A stretch of 64,000 bases of DNA from JAPOUP01 sp026708635 (GCA_965200115.1 OZ241336.1:496001-560000), one strand, 5' to 3'. Shown: positions 19,001 to 29,200, counted from the first letter of the stretch. A program made the numbers and translations. Notes: generated from the sequence alone by a model not told the origin.

Positions 19001-19544
19001 ACTGGCCGAGCGCCGGAAGCGACGCATGGCGTTGCTGGAACGGGAGAAACACATCTCGTCCCTTCCCCCACGCGTGCGAGGTGGTATGGTCGTCATTCCC
19101 CGTGGTCTCCTGGATGCGCGGGCGGGAACGTCGCCAACAGGGTTTTCGCGGGATGCAGCGGCAAGAGCGCGGATCGAGATCGCGGCCATGGAGGCCGTGA
19201 TGCGAACGGAGCGGGATCTCGGTAACTCTCCCGAAGACGTGTCGGCCAGGAAGATCGGCTACGATGTGGAATCCTACGATCCCGACACCGGCCGCTACCG
19301 GCTCATCGAAGTCAAGGGACGCGTGGAAGGCGCTGAATCCATAATGATAACGCGTCAGGAGATTATCACGTCCCTTCACGAGCCGGAAAGGTACATTCTT
19401 GCCTTCGTCGAGGTCAGCGATGACCTTGCCGGCACGCCCCGCTATGTTCGGGGTGCGATGGATGCGCGCGAACCGCCCTTTGATCAGGACGCCATCCAGT
19501 TCAACCTCAAGCGGTTGCTGGAGCGAGCGGAGGAGCCGTCATGA
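16047..19544 (+). CDS. SNF2/DrmD-like helicase with C-terminal DUF3883
   Basis: A 1,165-residue DNA-dependent ATPase, first gene of the defence operon. Walker A is DDPGAGKT at 129-136 and motif II is DEAH at 231-234; motif III appears as LLLMTATPHNG and motif VI as QRFGRIHRIGQ near 593-604. Long helical regions follow. Residues of about 1050-1130 form a DUF3883 domain: KIGYDVESYDPDTGRYRLIEVKG, a PD-(D/E)xK nuclease-like fold with the EVK triad, often predicted to sense or cut DNA. The start is GTG 16047. It resembles the DISARM helicase DrmD, but drmA, drmB and drmC are absent. It ends in an ATGA overlap with a mini-ORF. A translocase that surveys unmodified DNA is the likely role. Confidence 0.88.
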   Translation: MTALEDIHPDAAVRGIVADHPVRIVSVEWIGNQAVNLVYRQPDGDVSETTLYREDECRLGIETHGRNWSFDGDAGLLRLVTEADRIALAHHFDPYLAIHTSLVDPLPHQISAVYGEMLTRQPLRFLLADDPGAGKTIMAGLLIKELQARGDLERCLIIAPGNLVEQWQDELGEKFGLEFDILTRDMIESSRSGNPFDDCGRLIARLDMLARNEELQERLIRSAEWDLIVCDEAHRMSASYFGGEIKYTKRYRIGQLIGGHCRHLLLMTATPHNGKEEDFQLFMALLDADRFEGRFREGVHRSDTKDMMRRLTKEELLRFDARPLFPERRARTAKYELSPGEAALYTAVTDYVRNEMDRVARFAADDGRKRVNVGFALQILQRRLASSPAAIHQSLRRRRERLESELGAARRSAKFRAAGLHAADDREETLTHIDEYEQREIDDLEDLIVTRATTAATVEQLGQEVETLKAIEKRALDVLHSGQDTKWSELDRILDDPLMIDADGNRRKLVIFTEPKDTLHYLRDRIQARLGTPDAVAVIHGGVTREERRNVVERFMQDRGLLVLVANDAAGEGVNLQRGHLMVNYDLPWNPNRIEQRFGRIHRIGQTEVCHLWNLVADGTREGEVYARLLDKLETARKALGGRVYDVLGELFEGRPLKDLLVEAIQYGESDDVRARLFERVDGAVDQEHLMALLRNRALTKDTMPEAQVEELRLSMERAEAQRLQPCHVQSFFVEAFQQLGGHLKPREEGRWEITHVPAILRERDRQIGTGTAVQTRYERICFEKNLIHRQPVAAFVYPGHPLLEAVIGVVREKYGYLMKKGAVYVDDSDHGEALSVVVLLEHDVRDGRTVSTGRPHIVSKRLQFAAVGPELRATDAGIAPHLNLRPAHAKEIALVEDLLAEPWLRDDLERAAVEFATVDLARAHVTEVRARRLREIEKVEREVDARLTNEINHWDLQAFDLKERQAAGEKVRLNWENAERRASELAERRKRRMALLEREKHISSLPPRVRGGMVVIPRGLLDARAGTSPTGFSRDAAARARIEIAAMEAVMRTERDLGNSPEDVSARKIGYDVESYDPDTGRYRLIEVKGRVEGAESIMITRQEIITSLHEPERYILAFVEVSDDLAGTPRYVRGAMDAREPPFDQDAIQFNLKRLLERAEEPS

Positions 19545-19645
19545 GCCAGAAATTCGCAAGGTCACCCCTTGATATCGGAGGCCCCGCGACCGGCTTAAGG
19601 CGACCGAACGGCAAAGTGGGCCCGTTCATGGAGGAAATCTCATGA
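19541..19645 (+). CDS. 34-residue mini-ORF coupled at both ends
   Basis: Begins with an ATG whose last bases overlap the helicase stop (ATGA, 19541-19544) and ends with a TGA overlapping the start of the following ATPase gene (ATGA, 19642-19645). The product starts MSQKFARSPLDIGG and ends GPFMEEIS. It exactly fills the gap between two long genes, which is how real small operon genes and coupling leaders look. AGGAGC precedes its start, and the GGAGG of the next gene lies inside it. No homology is known to me; it could be a functional microprotein or only a ribosome-coupling device. Confidence 0.5.
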   Translation: MSQKFARSPLDIGGPATGLRRPNGKVGPFMEEIS

Positions 19646-21189
19646 ATGAACAGCTTGACCGGGGCTCCATTGGCCTCGAGGTTTCGAACTTCGGGCCCAT
19701 TGTCGAAGCCGATGTGGATCTGCGCCCGCTGACCGTGCTTGTCGGGCCGAGCAACACCGGCAAGTCCTACCTAGCGATACTGATTTACGCACTGCACCGG
19801 TACTTCGGCGGTGGCGGTGGGCCCGCTCGCCGCCGTATACCGGCAAGATTTGCGATGTTTCGCGGCCCAAAAGACCAAGAACTGCCAAGGAAAGCCATCG
19901 ATTCGACGGTCGAACTTGCGGAACGACTATTGGGTGACGAAGAGACGCGGTCATCGGAAGCTGGCATCATCCTGCCTGAATGGGTTGTGGAACTCATTCG
20001 TTCCGGATTGAGCAAACAAGGCACCTACATTGGCAACGAGATAGGTCGATGTTTCGGCGTCAAGACGATCGGAGCGCTGATCCGTAAGGAGACCAAGGGC
20101 AAAGGTGCCGCAGTAATTGGTTTTCGCGTACATGGCGAGAATGGGCAGGAACCCATCGACCACCGGCTTACGATCACTCCTCATGCGAGCCAGTTAGAAA
20201 CAATCATCGCCAAAGCAACGCAGATGCGAATTCCGATCGAGGATGCCGCGGTTCGCGGCAGATATCTCCGCAACATGGCGCTTCGCATGATCTCTGCAGG
20301 CGATCAGGGAGAAGAAGGGCTCGACTTTTACGCCCGGGAACTTCTGCAGGAACTGGCTGGATACGTTCATCCCCAGATCGTTGGCCCGCTGCACCTTCCC
20401 TCGTTCTATCTTCCCGCAGACCGAACCGGCGTCATGCACGCGCACAACGTGGTCGTCAGCGCCTTGATCGAAAGCGCGGCAATGACCGGGTTGCGCCCGG
20501 CGGCACGCACGCCAATGCTCTCGGGCGTCCTAGCGGACTTTCTCGAACAGTTGATCGACCTCGACCGTTCGACGTTTCGGAGACGCCAACGTCGAGAGGA
20601 CCTAGGCAAGCCGATCGAGGAGGCCATTCTCGCTGGATCGGTGGAGATCGACCGATCGGAAGCGATCGACTACCCGCACTTCACCTACAGGCCCAATGGA
20701 TGGAGAGACAACCTGCCCTTGATGAGCGCATCATCCATGGTCTCGGAACTCGCGCCGGTGGTGCTGTATTTACGCCACATGGTTGGGCCCGGCAATGTGC
20801 TGATCGTTGAAGAGCCGGAATCGCATTTGCATCCGGCCATGCAGGTCGAATTCACCCGCCAGCTTGCGCATCTCGTCAACGCGGGCATCAGGGTGATCGT
20901 CACCACGCATAGCGAATGGGTACTTGAGGAGCTGGCCAACATCGTCCGGCGCTCGGAGATATCGAAGACCAGGCGGCGAGAGGCCGTTGGCCAGCGTGTC
21001 GCGCTTCGTCCCGATCAAGTGGGCGCGTGGCTGTTCCAGCAGAAGCGGCGTCCCCGAGGATCCGTAGTGAAGGAACTGAAACTTGACGATGAAACCGGCC
21101 TGTATCCAGCAGATTATGACATTGTCAGCGAAGCGCTGTACAATGACAGCGCAAGCATCTTCAATGAAACACGAATCGATATAAGGTGA
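19642..21189 (+). CDS. ABC/OLD-type AAA ATPase (AAA_15/AAA_21)
   Basis: A 515-residue ABC-class ATPase of the OLD/RecF-like defence group. Walker A is GPSNTGKS at 35-42, preceded by the typical LEVSNFGPI opening. The Walker B/D-loop is LIVEEPESHLHP near 386-397 and the H-loop is VTTHSEWVLEEL about 25 residues later. No C-terminal TOPRIM nuclease is present, unlike classical OLD; the small nuclease-like gene downstream may supply the effector. GGAGG precedes the ATG. It overlaps the mini-ORF upstream and the next gene downstream (TGATG), so it is translationally coupled within the operon. Confidence 0.85.
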   Translation: MNEQLDRGSIGLEVSNFGPIVEADVDLRPLTVLVGPSNTGKSYLAILIYALHRYFGGGGGPARRRIPARFAMFRGPKDQELPRKAIDSTVELAERLLGDEETRSSEAGIILPEWVVELIRSGLSKQGTYIGNEIGRCFGVKTIGALIRKETKGKGAAVIGFRVHGENGQEPIDHRLTITPHASQLETIIAKATQMRIPIEDAAVRGRYLRNMALRMISAGDQGEEGLDFYARELLQELAGYVHPQIVGPLHLPSFYLPADRTGVMHAHNVVVSALIESAAMTGLRPAARTPMLSGVLADFLEQLIDLDRSTFRRRQRREDLGKPIEEAILAGSVEIDRSEAIDYPHFTYRPNGWRDNLPLMSASSMVSELAPVVLYLRHMVGPGNVLIVEEPESHLHPAMQVEFTRQLAHLVNAGIRVIVTTHSEWVLEELANIVRRSEISKTRRREAVGQRVALRPDQVGAWLFQQKRRPRGSVVKELKLDDETGLYPADYDIVSEALYNDSASIFNETRIDIR

Positions 21190-21656
21190 TGGGATCGGTC
21201 GCAGAAATATCCGATAGGGTTCCCGATTGCTGCAAAGTGGAGCGATGCAATAGAGACGGTTGCAAAATTCATCTGAATGGAGTGCCGGCCAGCCGCGTCA
21301 TAATTGACATGGATTGCGGGAAACTCGGAATCGACAATGAGAAACGGTGCGACTACCTGTTCGTGGGCGAGGAGGGAGCAGTGATATCGATAGCGCCTAT
21401 CGAACTGAAAGGCGGTAGGGTTGGCAGCGTCACGAAGGTGGCGGATCAGATCAGGGGTGGCGTCAAGTTGGCGGACAGGTTGCTTCCGACGGGCCGGAAG
21501 TTCCGGCTTGTTCCCGTCCTGGCGCATGAAAAGCCGATACACAGACACGACCGCAGGCAGCTTAGGAGAGAGAAGGTCAGCCTGCGAGGCTCCAGGAAAC
21601 TGATCAAAATCGTTAGGTGCGGTGACCAATTGGTCAAGGCGCTAAACAGTGACTGA
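21189..21656 (+). CDS. Small PD-(D/E)xK nuclease-like partner protein
   Basis: A 155-residue basic protein. The pattern KRCDYLFVGEEG, then IAPIELKGGRVG, places an Asp about 17 residues before an E-L-K triad, the D...(D/E)xK arrangement of restriction-endonuclease-like folds. Four cysteines near the N-terminus (PDCCKVERC, RDGC) could bind a metal. It starts inside the stop of the ATPase gene (TGATG; a GTG at 21186 is an alternative) and overlaps the methylase gene by eight bases. Pairing of an ABC-type ATPase with a short protein like this is common in defence loci; nuclease activity here is inferred. Confidence 0.6.
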   Translation: MGSVAEISDRVPDCCKVERCNRDGCKIHLNGVPASRVIIDMDCGKLGIDNEKRCDYLFVGEEGAVISIAPIELKGGRVGSVTKVADQIRGGVKLADRLLPTGRKFRLVPVLAHEKPIHRHDRRQLRREKVSLRGSRKLIKIVRCGDQLVKALNSD

Positions 21657-24468
21657 CACCACCAACAAGAAACTCATAGAGGTCGCGATCCCGCTGGATG
21701 CGATCAACGCCGCCTCGGCGCGGGAGAAGTCCATTCGGCACGGACATCCCTCCACGCTACACCTGTGGTGGGCCCGGCGACCTCTGGCGGCGTGCCGCGC
21801 GGTGCTGTTCGCCCAATTGGTCAACGATCCGTCCTGCCATCCGGAGCAGTTTCCGACGGAAGAAGCCGTGGACCGGGAACGCAAACGGCTGTTCCAGATC
21901 ATCAAGGATCTGGTGATCTGGGAAAACTCCACCAATGAGGCGGTACTGGAGCGCGCGAGAGCCGAGATCCGCAGAAGCTGCAACGGTGAGCTTCCACCGG
22001 TTTACGACCCGTTCTCCGGCGGATGTTCAATTCCGCTGGAAGCGCAGCGCCTCGGCCTTCAGGCTTATGGCAGCGATCTCAATCCAGTCGCCGTGATGAT
22101 CGGCAAGGCGATGATCGAGATTCCACCCAGATTCAGGAATCGGGAGCCGGTGCATCCAGATGCCAGGAGCCGCAACCATTACCGCAATGCCGATGGACTC
22201 GCGGAGGACGTGAGACAATATGGAGAATGGATACGAGAGCGGGCGTTTGAAAGCATTGGGCACCTCTACCCGCAGGCGGACCTTCCACAGGAACACGGCG
22301 GTGGAAAGGCGACGGTAATCGCCTGGATCTGGGCGCGAACCGTGCCAAGTCCGGATCCCGCGTTCGCCGATATCCACGTACCGATAGCCTCAAGTTTCCT
22401 GTTGAGTTCCAAGGCGGGACGGGAGGCGTGGGTCGAGCCCATTGTTGACAGGGTTGGAAAAACCATCACCTATCGCATCCGCAAGGGAGGTACAAAAGAG
22501 GAGATCGAGATAGCGAGAAAGGGAACTAAAGCGGGAAGAGCGGTATTCAAATGTCTATTGTCGGAAGCGGTGATCACTCCAGACTTTGTCAAAACCAAGG
22601 GCAACAGAGACGAAATAGGTCAGACATTGATCGCGATTGTAGTGGAGGGGAAAAGCGGTCGAATCTATGTCGCACCCCACGAGGAGCATATCGCCATCGC
22701 CATCTCATCTAAAGTTAGCGAAACCGCTGAATTCTGTCGTGACACGTTTCTCTCCGGTGAGACCCCAGCGAAACTTACCGGTGGAACCTGTTACGGATAC
22801 GGCCTGAATAAATGGGGTAAATTATTCACCGACCGACAGCTTGTAGCCCTGACAACCTTCAGCGACCTGGTTAGCGAGGCCCGGGATGAAATCGAACGTG
22901 ACGCGCTGGCAATGGGGTTTTCAGACGACCCGACACCGCTCCAAGAAGGCGGCAAAGGCGCCAAAGCCTACTCCGAAGCGGTAACTGTATATCTGGCCTT
23001 CGCTTTGGACAAGTGCAGCGATTACTGGTCTTCGATCTGCACTTGGCACTCCTCCGGCCAAATAATGCGAAACACATTCGGACGTCAGGCCATTCCCATG
23101 GTCTGGGATTACGCCGAAGCCAATCCATTTTGCTCTTCGACCGGTAACTGGTCGGCCATGTGTAACTGGGTGTGGAAAGCCATCGAAGTATTTGTCCCGT
23201 CCTTGAACGGTACCGTAATTCAGCATGACGCGCGGAGAATTCAATTCCCCGCGGGATCGGTCGTCTCCACGGACCCGCCTTATTACGACAACATAGGTTA
23301 TGCTGATCTTTCCGATTTTTTCTACTGCTGGATGAAACCCCTCTTACAGCCAAGCTATCCCGAACTGTTCAGTGTGTTGGCCACGCCCAAATCTGAGGAA
23401 CTCGTTGCGATACCTTATCGCCATGGCGACAAAGCGTCGGCGGAATCCTTCTTTCTTGAAGGGATGACCGATACTTTCGCCAACATGGCGCATCAGGTTT
23501 CATCGGATTATCCGATGACGGTCTATTACGCTTTCAAGCAAAGTGAGATCTCTGAGGCGGGTGTGAGTTCCAAAGGATGGGCGACTTTTCTGCAAGCGGT
23601 AATCGAAACCGGCTATGCGGTTGTCGGCACGTGGCCAATGCGCACTGAATTGGCAAACCGTATGATTGCCTCCGGCACAAACGCGCTCGCCAACTCAGTC
23701 GTTCTCGTTTGCCGCAAAAGGGAAACCAGCGCTGAGATCATCAGCCGTGCCGGGTTCATCCAAGCGTTGAAGCGGGAACTTCCCACCGCCATCGGGGATC
23801 TACAGAAAGCCAACATTTCGCCGGCCGACATGCCGCAGTCGGCGATCGGTCCGGGAATGCGCATCTTTAGCCGCTACCAGGCCGTGCTCGAGGCTGACGA
23901 CAGCCAGATGTCCGTGAAGACCGCGTTGCAACTCATCAACCGCGAGCTTGACGAGTATCTAGGCGGCATCCAGGGCGAGTTCGACAGTGAAACCCGCTTT
24001 GCCATCACATGGTTCGAACAGAACGGCTTGACGGTCGGTGACTACGGAACCGCGAACAGCATCGCCACGGCACGGGGCATTTCGGTCGAGGGCGTCAAGC
24101 ACGCCGGGATCATCGAAAGTGCTGGCGGCAAAGTCCGGATTCTCACACGCGAAGAGATTGACCGGAACTGGGAGCCTGAATCCGACAGACACCTTACAGT
24201 CTGGGAATGCTGCCAGCACCTCGTCCGCGCGCTCGAACAGGGAGGGGAGCGGGCAGCCGCGCTCCTGCTCCGGAAAATTGGCTCTGACCATGCGAACGCC
24301 GCTAAAGACCTCGCCTACTGCCTTTACGACATCTGCGCCGTCAAGCGACGTGATGCCGCCGAGGCGGCCGCCTACAACGGCCTCATCGCCGTCTGGCCGG
24401 AACTGACCCTTCAGGCGGCGGCCATCCGCGACCCGGACGGGGACCGGCAGTGGGTAATGGATCTATAG
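21649..24468 (+). CDS. DUF1156 DNA methyltransferase
   Basis: A 939-residue DNA adenine-methylase-like protein. The N-terminus carries DUF1156 (LIEVAIPLDAINAASAREKS and HPSTLHLWWARRPLAACRA). The SAM-binding motif is DPFSGGCSIPLEAQRLG near residue 120 followed by YGSDLNPVAV, and the catalytic motif IV is DPPYYDNIGYADLSDFFY near 541. The long insertion between them and the C-terminal extension fit DUF1156 family members, which are predicted to modify self DNA in anti-phage loci. Start is GTG 21649, overlapping the preceding gene. It sits four bases before the next gene, so it is in the operon. Confidence 0.9.
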   Translation: MTDTTNKKLIEVAIPLDAINAASAREKSIRHGHPSTLHLWWARRPLAACRAVLFAQLVNDPSCHPEQFPTEEAVDRERKRLFQIIKDLVIWENSTNEAVLERARAEIRRSCNGELPPVYDPFSGGCSIPLEAQRLGLQAYGSDLNPVAVMIGKAMIEIPPRFRNREPVHPDARSRNHYRNADGLAEDVRQYGEWIRERAFESIGHLYPQADLPQEHGGGKATVIAWIWARTVPSPDPAFADIHVPIASSFLLSSKAGREAWVEPIVDRVGKTITYRIRKGGTKEEIEIARKGTKAGRAVFKCLLSEAVITPDFVKTKGNRDEIGQTLIAIVVEGKSGRIYVAPHEEHIAIAISSKVSETAEFCRDTFLSGETPAKLTGGTCYGYGLNKWGKLFTDRQLVALTTFSDLVSEARDEIERDALAMGFSDDPTPLQEGGKGAKAYSEAVTVYLAFALDKCSDYWSSICTWHSSGQIMRNTFGRQAIPMVWDYAEANPFCSSTGNWSAMCNWVWKAIEVFVPSLNGTVIQHDARRIQFPAGSVVSTDPPYYDNIGYADLSDFFYCWMKPLLQPSYPELFSVLATPKSEELVAIPYRHGDKASAESFFLEGMTDTFANMAHQVSSDYPMTVYYAFKQSEISEAGVSSKGWATFLQAVIETGYAVVGTWPMRTELANRMIASGTNALANSVVLVCRKRETSAEIISRAGFIQALKRELPTAIGDLQKANISPADMPQSAIGPGMRIFSRYQAVLEADDSQMSVKTALQLINRELDEYLGGIQGEFDSETRFAITWFEQNGLTVGDYGTANSIATARGISVEGVKHAGIIESAGGKVRILTREEIDRNWEPESDRHLTVWECCQHLVRALEQGGERAAALLLRKIGSDHANAAKDLAYCLYDICAVKRRDAAEAAAYNGLIAVWPELTLQAAAIRDPDGDRQWVMDL

Positions 24469-24472
24469 CGGC

Positions 24473-26218
24473 ATGGCGAGATACCGCACCGAAGAGATTG
24501 AGAGCAGGTTGCGCTATGGCGAGGATAGTGACTGGGAATTCAAGCAGGTGGAATTCTCCGGCGATCGTCCAAAGAGCCCGACCCGCGGTGACTGGGCGGA
24601 CGAAATCGCCGCCTTCGCCAACGTGTCGGGTGGCGCGCTGCTCGCGGGAGTCTCTGACGACGGCACGGTCATCGGCATGTCGCGCGGGCAAATCGCGAAC
24701 CTCGACGCTCTTCTCGTGGAGACCGCCACCGACACGATCAAACCGCCCGTCCGGATCCAAACCCATCATGCGGAAATTTTCGATGGCAGGCTGGTGCTGC
24801 TGGTCGAGGTTCCGGAGTCCGATTACGTCCACGAGAGTCCTGGCGGAACGTACATCCGGGTCGGCGCCACGAAACGGCTTCTGGGCGGTGACGAGCGGCT
24901 GCGCCTGGCCCAGCGGCGCTCCCAATCCAGATTTCTTTGGTTCGACAAGCAGCCGGTTCCGGAAAGCGGATTCGGAACCCTGTCCGATACTCTATGGAAA
25001 CCCCTGCTGAGCGCCGAGGGTGCCACGGAGCCGGAAGCGGCGCTCGGTAAAATGGCGCTCCTGGAGAACGACGGCAGCGGGCAGGTTCGCGCCACGGTGG
25101 CTGGCATACTGCTGTGCACGCGCAATCCCGAGCGATGGTTCCCGAACGCCTGTATCACCGCGACCAGATACAGAGGCGGGGATCGTGCGTCGGGCCAAAT
25201 CGATTCAAGGGAAATCACCGGGCCGCTGAACGAACAGATCGCGGATGCCACCGCGTTCGCGGCAAAGAACATGCAAGTGGCGGCGCACAAGGATCCGGCG
25301 CGGATAGACCTTCCCCAGTACAGCGAAAAGGCGGTGTTCGAGGCGTTGGTGAACGCCGTTGTTCACCGCGACTATTCCATGAAGGGAAGCAGGATTCGCC
25401 TGTCCATGTTCGATGACCGGCTGGAAATCCAGTCCCCCGGATCCCTGCCGAACAACCTGACCGTTGAAAGCATGGCCTCACGGCAATCGACACGCAATGA
25501 AGCTTTGGCATCGATTTTCGCGCGGATGCCGGTCAGGGGAACGACCGGCGGTCAGGACCGGATGTATTTCATGGAGCGCCGTGGCGACGGTGTTCCCATC
25601 ATCCTCCGTGAAACCCGGGAACTGTGCGGAAAGTCTCCCGAATTCCGGGTAATCGACGGATCGGAAGTCCTTCTCGTCATTCCCGCCGCCACAAACGAAG
25701 CAAGTCCCGCACGCACCGTCATCTCGGTAAGATCGGGAAACCAGCCGGTATCGGGAGTGGATCTTTTGATTCTATTCACGAACAAAACATGGAAACGCAC
25801 GACAAGCGACGAACAAGGCGAGGCAGCGGTCGATCTATACACCACGCAGCTGCCTATGACCGTATACGCGGCCACCCGTGGTTATGCGGCGTGCATCGAA
25901 CGGGACTGGATGCCGTGCGACCGTGCGCTTTCGGTCGATCTGGAAGCCTTGCCAGATGGCGGGAGTGTCATCTTTCCGGAGGCTGCCGGTGAACTTCCGG
26001 AGATGAGAGGTAGGCTCAACCCGGTTCGCGACCCCCACGGCCGGATGTATCTTTACGCATCCAACATCGCGATTGATGATGGCAAAGCGCAGCCGGTTCA
26101 CTTCATTCCGGGCGAGGCGATGACATTGACCGACGCCGATGGAAAGCGGCTGCAGGTGAGAATCATCGATATCTTTGGTCGATCCGCTCTTGTCGAATAT
26201 CGCGGGATCACGTCATGA
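24473..26218 (+). CDS. AlbA_2/RecG-like ATP-binding protein
   Basis: A 581-residue protein with an N-terminal AlbA_2 (Schlafen AAA_4) domain at about 15-130: DSDWEFKQVEF, DEIAAFANVSGGALLAGVSDDG, VHESPGGTYIRVGATKR. A GHKL-type ATP-binding region follows near 285-360 (EKAVFEALVNAVVHRDYS, LEIQSPGSLP, GGQDRMYF). The last 150 residues resemble a beta-sandwich or carboxypeptidase-like fold (SGVDLLILFTNKTWKRT...). Such proteins are usually called transcriptional regulators or RecG-like helicases, though they lack helicase motifs. Presence between the methylase and DUF499 genes suggests a DNA- or RNA-binding accessory component. The gap to the previous gene is four bases. Confidence 0.82.
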   Translation: MARYRTEEIESRLRYGEDSDWEFKQVEFSGDRPKSPTRGDWADEIAAFANVSGGALLAGVSDDGTVIGMSRGQIANLDALLVETATDTIKPPVRIQTHHAEIFDGRLVLLVEVPESDYVHESPGGTYIRVGATKRLLGGDERLRLAQRRSQSRFLWFDKQPVPESGFGTLSDTLWKPLLSAEGATEPEAALGKMALLENDGSGQVRATVAGILLCTRNPERWFPNACITATRYRGGDRASGQIDSREITGPLNEQIADATAFAAKNMQVAAHKDPARIDLPQYSEKAVFEALVNAVVHRDYSMKGSRIRLSMFDDRLEIQSPGSLPNNLTVESMASRQSTRNEALASIFARMPVRGTTGGQDRMYFMERRGDGVPIILRETRELCGKSPEFRVIDGSEVLLVIPAATNEASPARTVISVRSGNQPVSGVDLLILFTNKTWKRTTSDEQGEAAVDLYTTQLPMTVYAATRGYAACIERDWMPCDRALSVDLEALPDGGSVIFPEAAGELPEMRGRLNPVRDPHGRMYLYASNIAIDDGKAQPVHFIPGEAMTLTDADGKRLQVRIIDIFGRSALVEYRGITS

Positions 26219-26292
26219 CGGCGGTGATCGCGCGCAATAGACTCGCGGAAAGACGTCACGACAGCCGTCCCAGCGGCGCGGAGGCATAGGCA

Positions 26293-29200
26293 ATGGCAAA
26301 GAGCACCCGCCAGTATGTATTCGAGGGCATGGAAGTGCTCCCGGAGGCATTGACCCCTTTCGTGGAAGGGCGTTTGGAAAACGCATTGACCGGTCACTGG
26401 CAGGTGAAGGTCGCCGAGAGACTCCGGCTTCGCCCCAACTCCGATGGGGCGATCGGCTGGGATCAGGCATCGCTGCTCAACGCGATGAACCTTTACTGGG
26501 ATGATGCTTTCAAGACCGTTCTGGGACGTGCCGAGCGCGCGATCGTGAATGAATTGATCACTGTCCGGAACGAGCTCTCGCACAGTGGGAAATTCACGTA
26601 TGACGACGCGGAGCGTGCGCTGGACTCCATGCGCCGCCTGCTTGAGGCCGTCGGTGCCGGCATCTCCGCAGAACAGCTCGGCAGGATGCGCGACACCATA
26701 TTAAGAACCCGATTCACGGAACTGCAGCGAAACGAGGAACGCCGCAAGTCCCGGCAGCTCATAGAGATCTCCGTCGACACGGTTAGGGGCTTGTTGCCTT
26801 GGCGGGAGGTTATCGAACCGCACCGGGACGTCGCGACAGGAGAGTTTCTTCAGGCCGAGTTCGCGGCCGATCTTGGCAAGGTGCACGATGGCAGCGCCGC
26901 ATCCGAATACAGGGATCCAAGGGAGTTCTTCGCCCGCACCTACCTGACGGAAGGCCTTGGCGCACTCCTCGTCGGAGCCGCTAAACGACTCTCCGGTACC
27001 GGCGGCGATCCGGTGGTCGAGCTTCAGACCAATTTCGGCGGCGGGAAAACCCACTCCATGCTGGCCCTTTACCATATGGCAGGCGAAACACCGGCGCCGG
27101 ATCTGACTGGTCTGGATCAACTTTTGTCGGCGCACGGCGTGGCGGTACCCAAAGGTGTGAACCGTGCGGTTCTGGTCGGCACGCGGCGCGGACCACAGGA
27201 CGTCATCGTCAGGCAAGATTGGCCCGAAATCCGCACCACATGGGGCGAGATGGCCTGGCAGCTCGGCGGTACGGAGGCCTTCGGCATGGTCGCGGACAGC
27301 GATGCCAGAGGAGTGGCGCCGGGCTCGAACCTTCTCGAAGCGGTCTTCAGGAAATGCTTGCCCTGCCTGATCCTGATCGATGAGTGGGTCGCCTACCTGC
27401 GCCAGATCTATAGGGTCGAGGGCCTTCCGTCCGGATCGTTTGACGCCAACCTGAGTTTCGTTCAGTCACTGACGGAAGCGGTCAAGACCAGCCCGGGAAC
27501 ACTGCTCGTGGCAGCGCTTCCCGCATCGCAGATAGAGGTCGGGGGCGAAGGTGGAAAGGAAGCGCTGGTTCGGCTGGAGCAGACCTTTTCCCGTGTCGAG
27601 TCGTCATGGAGGCCAGCATCGCAGGAAGAAAGCTACGAGATCGTCCGCAGACGGTTGTTCAAGGACATACCCGGTGACCGGTTCCATCACAGGGACAACG
27701 CCCTGAAACAGTTCACCAAACTCTACCGGGAAAACGCGAACGAGTTCCCTTCGGGCTCGGCCGACGAGGATTACCGGCGCAAGATGGAGAAAGCCTACCC
27801 GATCCATCCCGCACTATTCGACCAGCTCTACGCGGGCTGGGGCTCCCTGGAGCGGTTTCAGCGCACCCGCGGTGTCCTGCGGCTGATGGCCCAGGCAATT
27901 CACGAACTGTGGATGAACAACGATCCCTCCGTGATGATCATGCCGGGAAGCATGGCGGTGGGTTCGGCACGGGTCGAATCCGAACTCCTTCACTATCTTG
28001 ACGTAAGCTGGCAATCGATAATCGCCGGAGACATAGACGGGCCGGATTCGATTCCCTATGGGATCGATCGGTCAGTCCCCAATCTGAACCGCTGCTCCGC
28101 AACACGGCGAATTGCCCGTGCCGTGTTCATGGGCACGGCTCCGTTCCAGCAGATGCAGAACAAGGGACTCGACGACAGGCAGATCAATCTCGCCGTAGTG
28201 CAGCCCGGGGAAAAACCGGCGATTTTCGGTGATGCACTCAGGAGGCTCGGTAATCGGGCAAGATTCCTGCACGTTGATTCCGATCGCTATTGGTATTCCA
28301 TGTCCGCTAGCCTCAACCGTCTGGCAGCCGACCGGGCCGAGCAGATCGAGGCGGCAGCGGCGCTGATCGAGATCGACAGGCGCCTGGTGACCTATGTCAA
28401 CAGCCTCGGTGACCGCGGACTTTTCGATGCCGTGCAGGTAACACCCGGCAGTTCCGCCGATGTACCGGATGAGCCGAACGGCGTCCGCGCCGTCGTGCTC
28501 GGCGTCCGGCATCCCCACAACGGCCGCGACGAGTCCGGCGCGATGGCGGCCGCTGGGGAAATCCTGACGCAGCGGGGCCACACACCGCGTGTCTACCGCA
28601 ATGTGCTGGTCTTCCTTGCCGCCGATACCCGTCAGGTCGACAACCTGATTGGGGCCATGCGGCATGCCTTGGCATGGGACGGAATCGTTCGCGACACTGA
28701 AAGCCTAAACCTGACCCAGCGCGACATAGCCTTCGCGAACACGAAACTCACCGAGGCGAACGATACCGTGAAGACATGTATCAGGGAAGGCTGGTGCTAC
28801 CTCATTTATCCGAAACAGGACGGTGCGAAGGCCGATGTTACCTGGATACAGGGCAGGATTCCGGCGCGTGACGGCCTTCTCGGGCGGGCGAGCAAACGTC
28901 TGGTGGAGGAGGAAGGCCTTCTCCCGGAACTTGGTCCGACCCGTCTGGACCATGAACTCCGGAAATACATCTGGCGGGACCGGAACCACATCCATCTAAA
29001 AGACCTTCAGGAATATCTTGATCGTTATCTTTACCTTCCAAGGATGAAGGACCGATCGGTACTCGCCAGGACCGTATCCGCGGCCGTTGGCGGCTTACTG
29101 CCCGGCCCCTTCGCCTATGCGGAACGCTGGGATGAAGCATCTGGAACGTATCAAGGCCTTGCGATCGACAAGACCGAAATCCATGCGGTCATCGACAATG

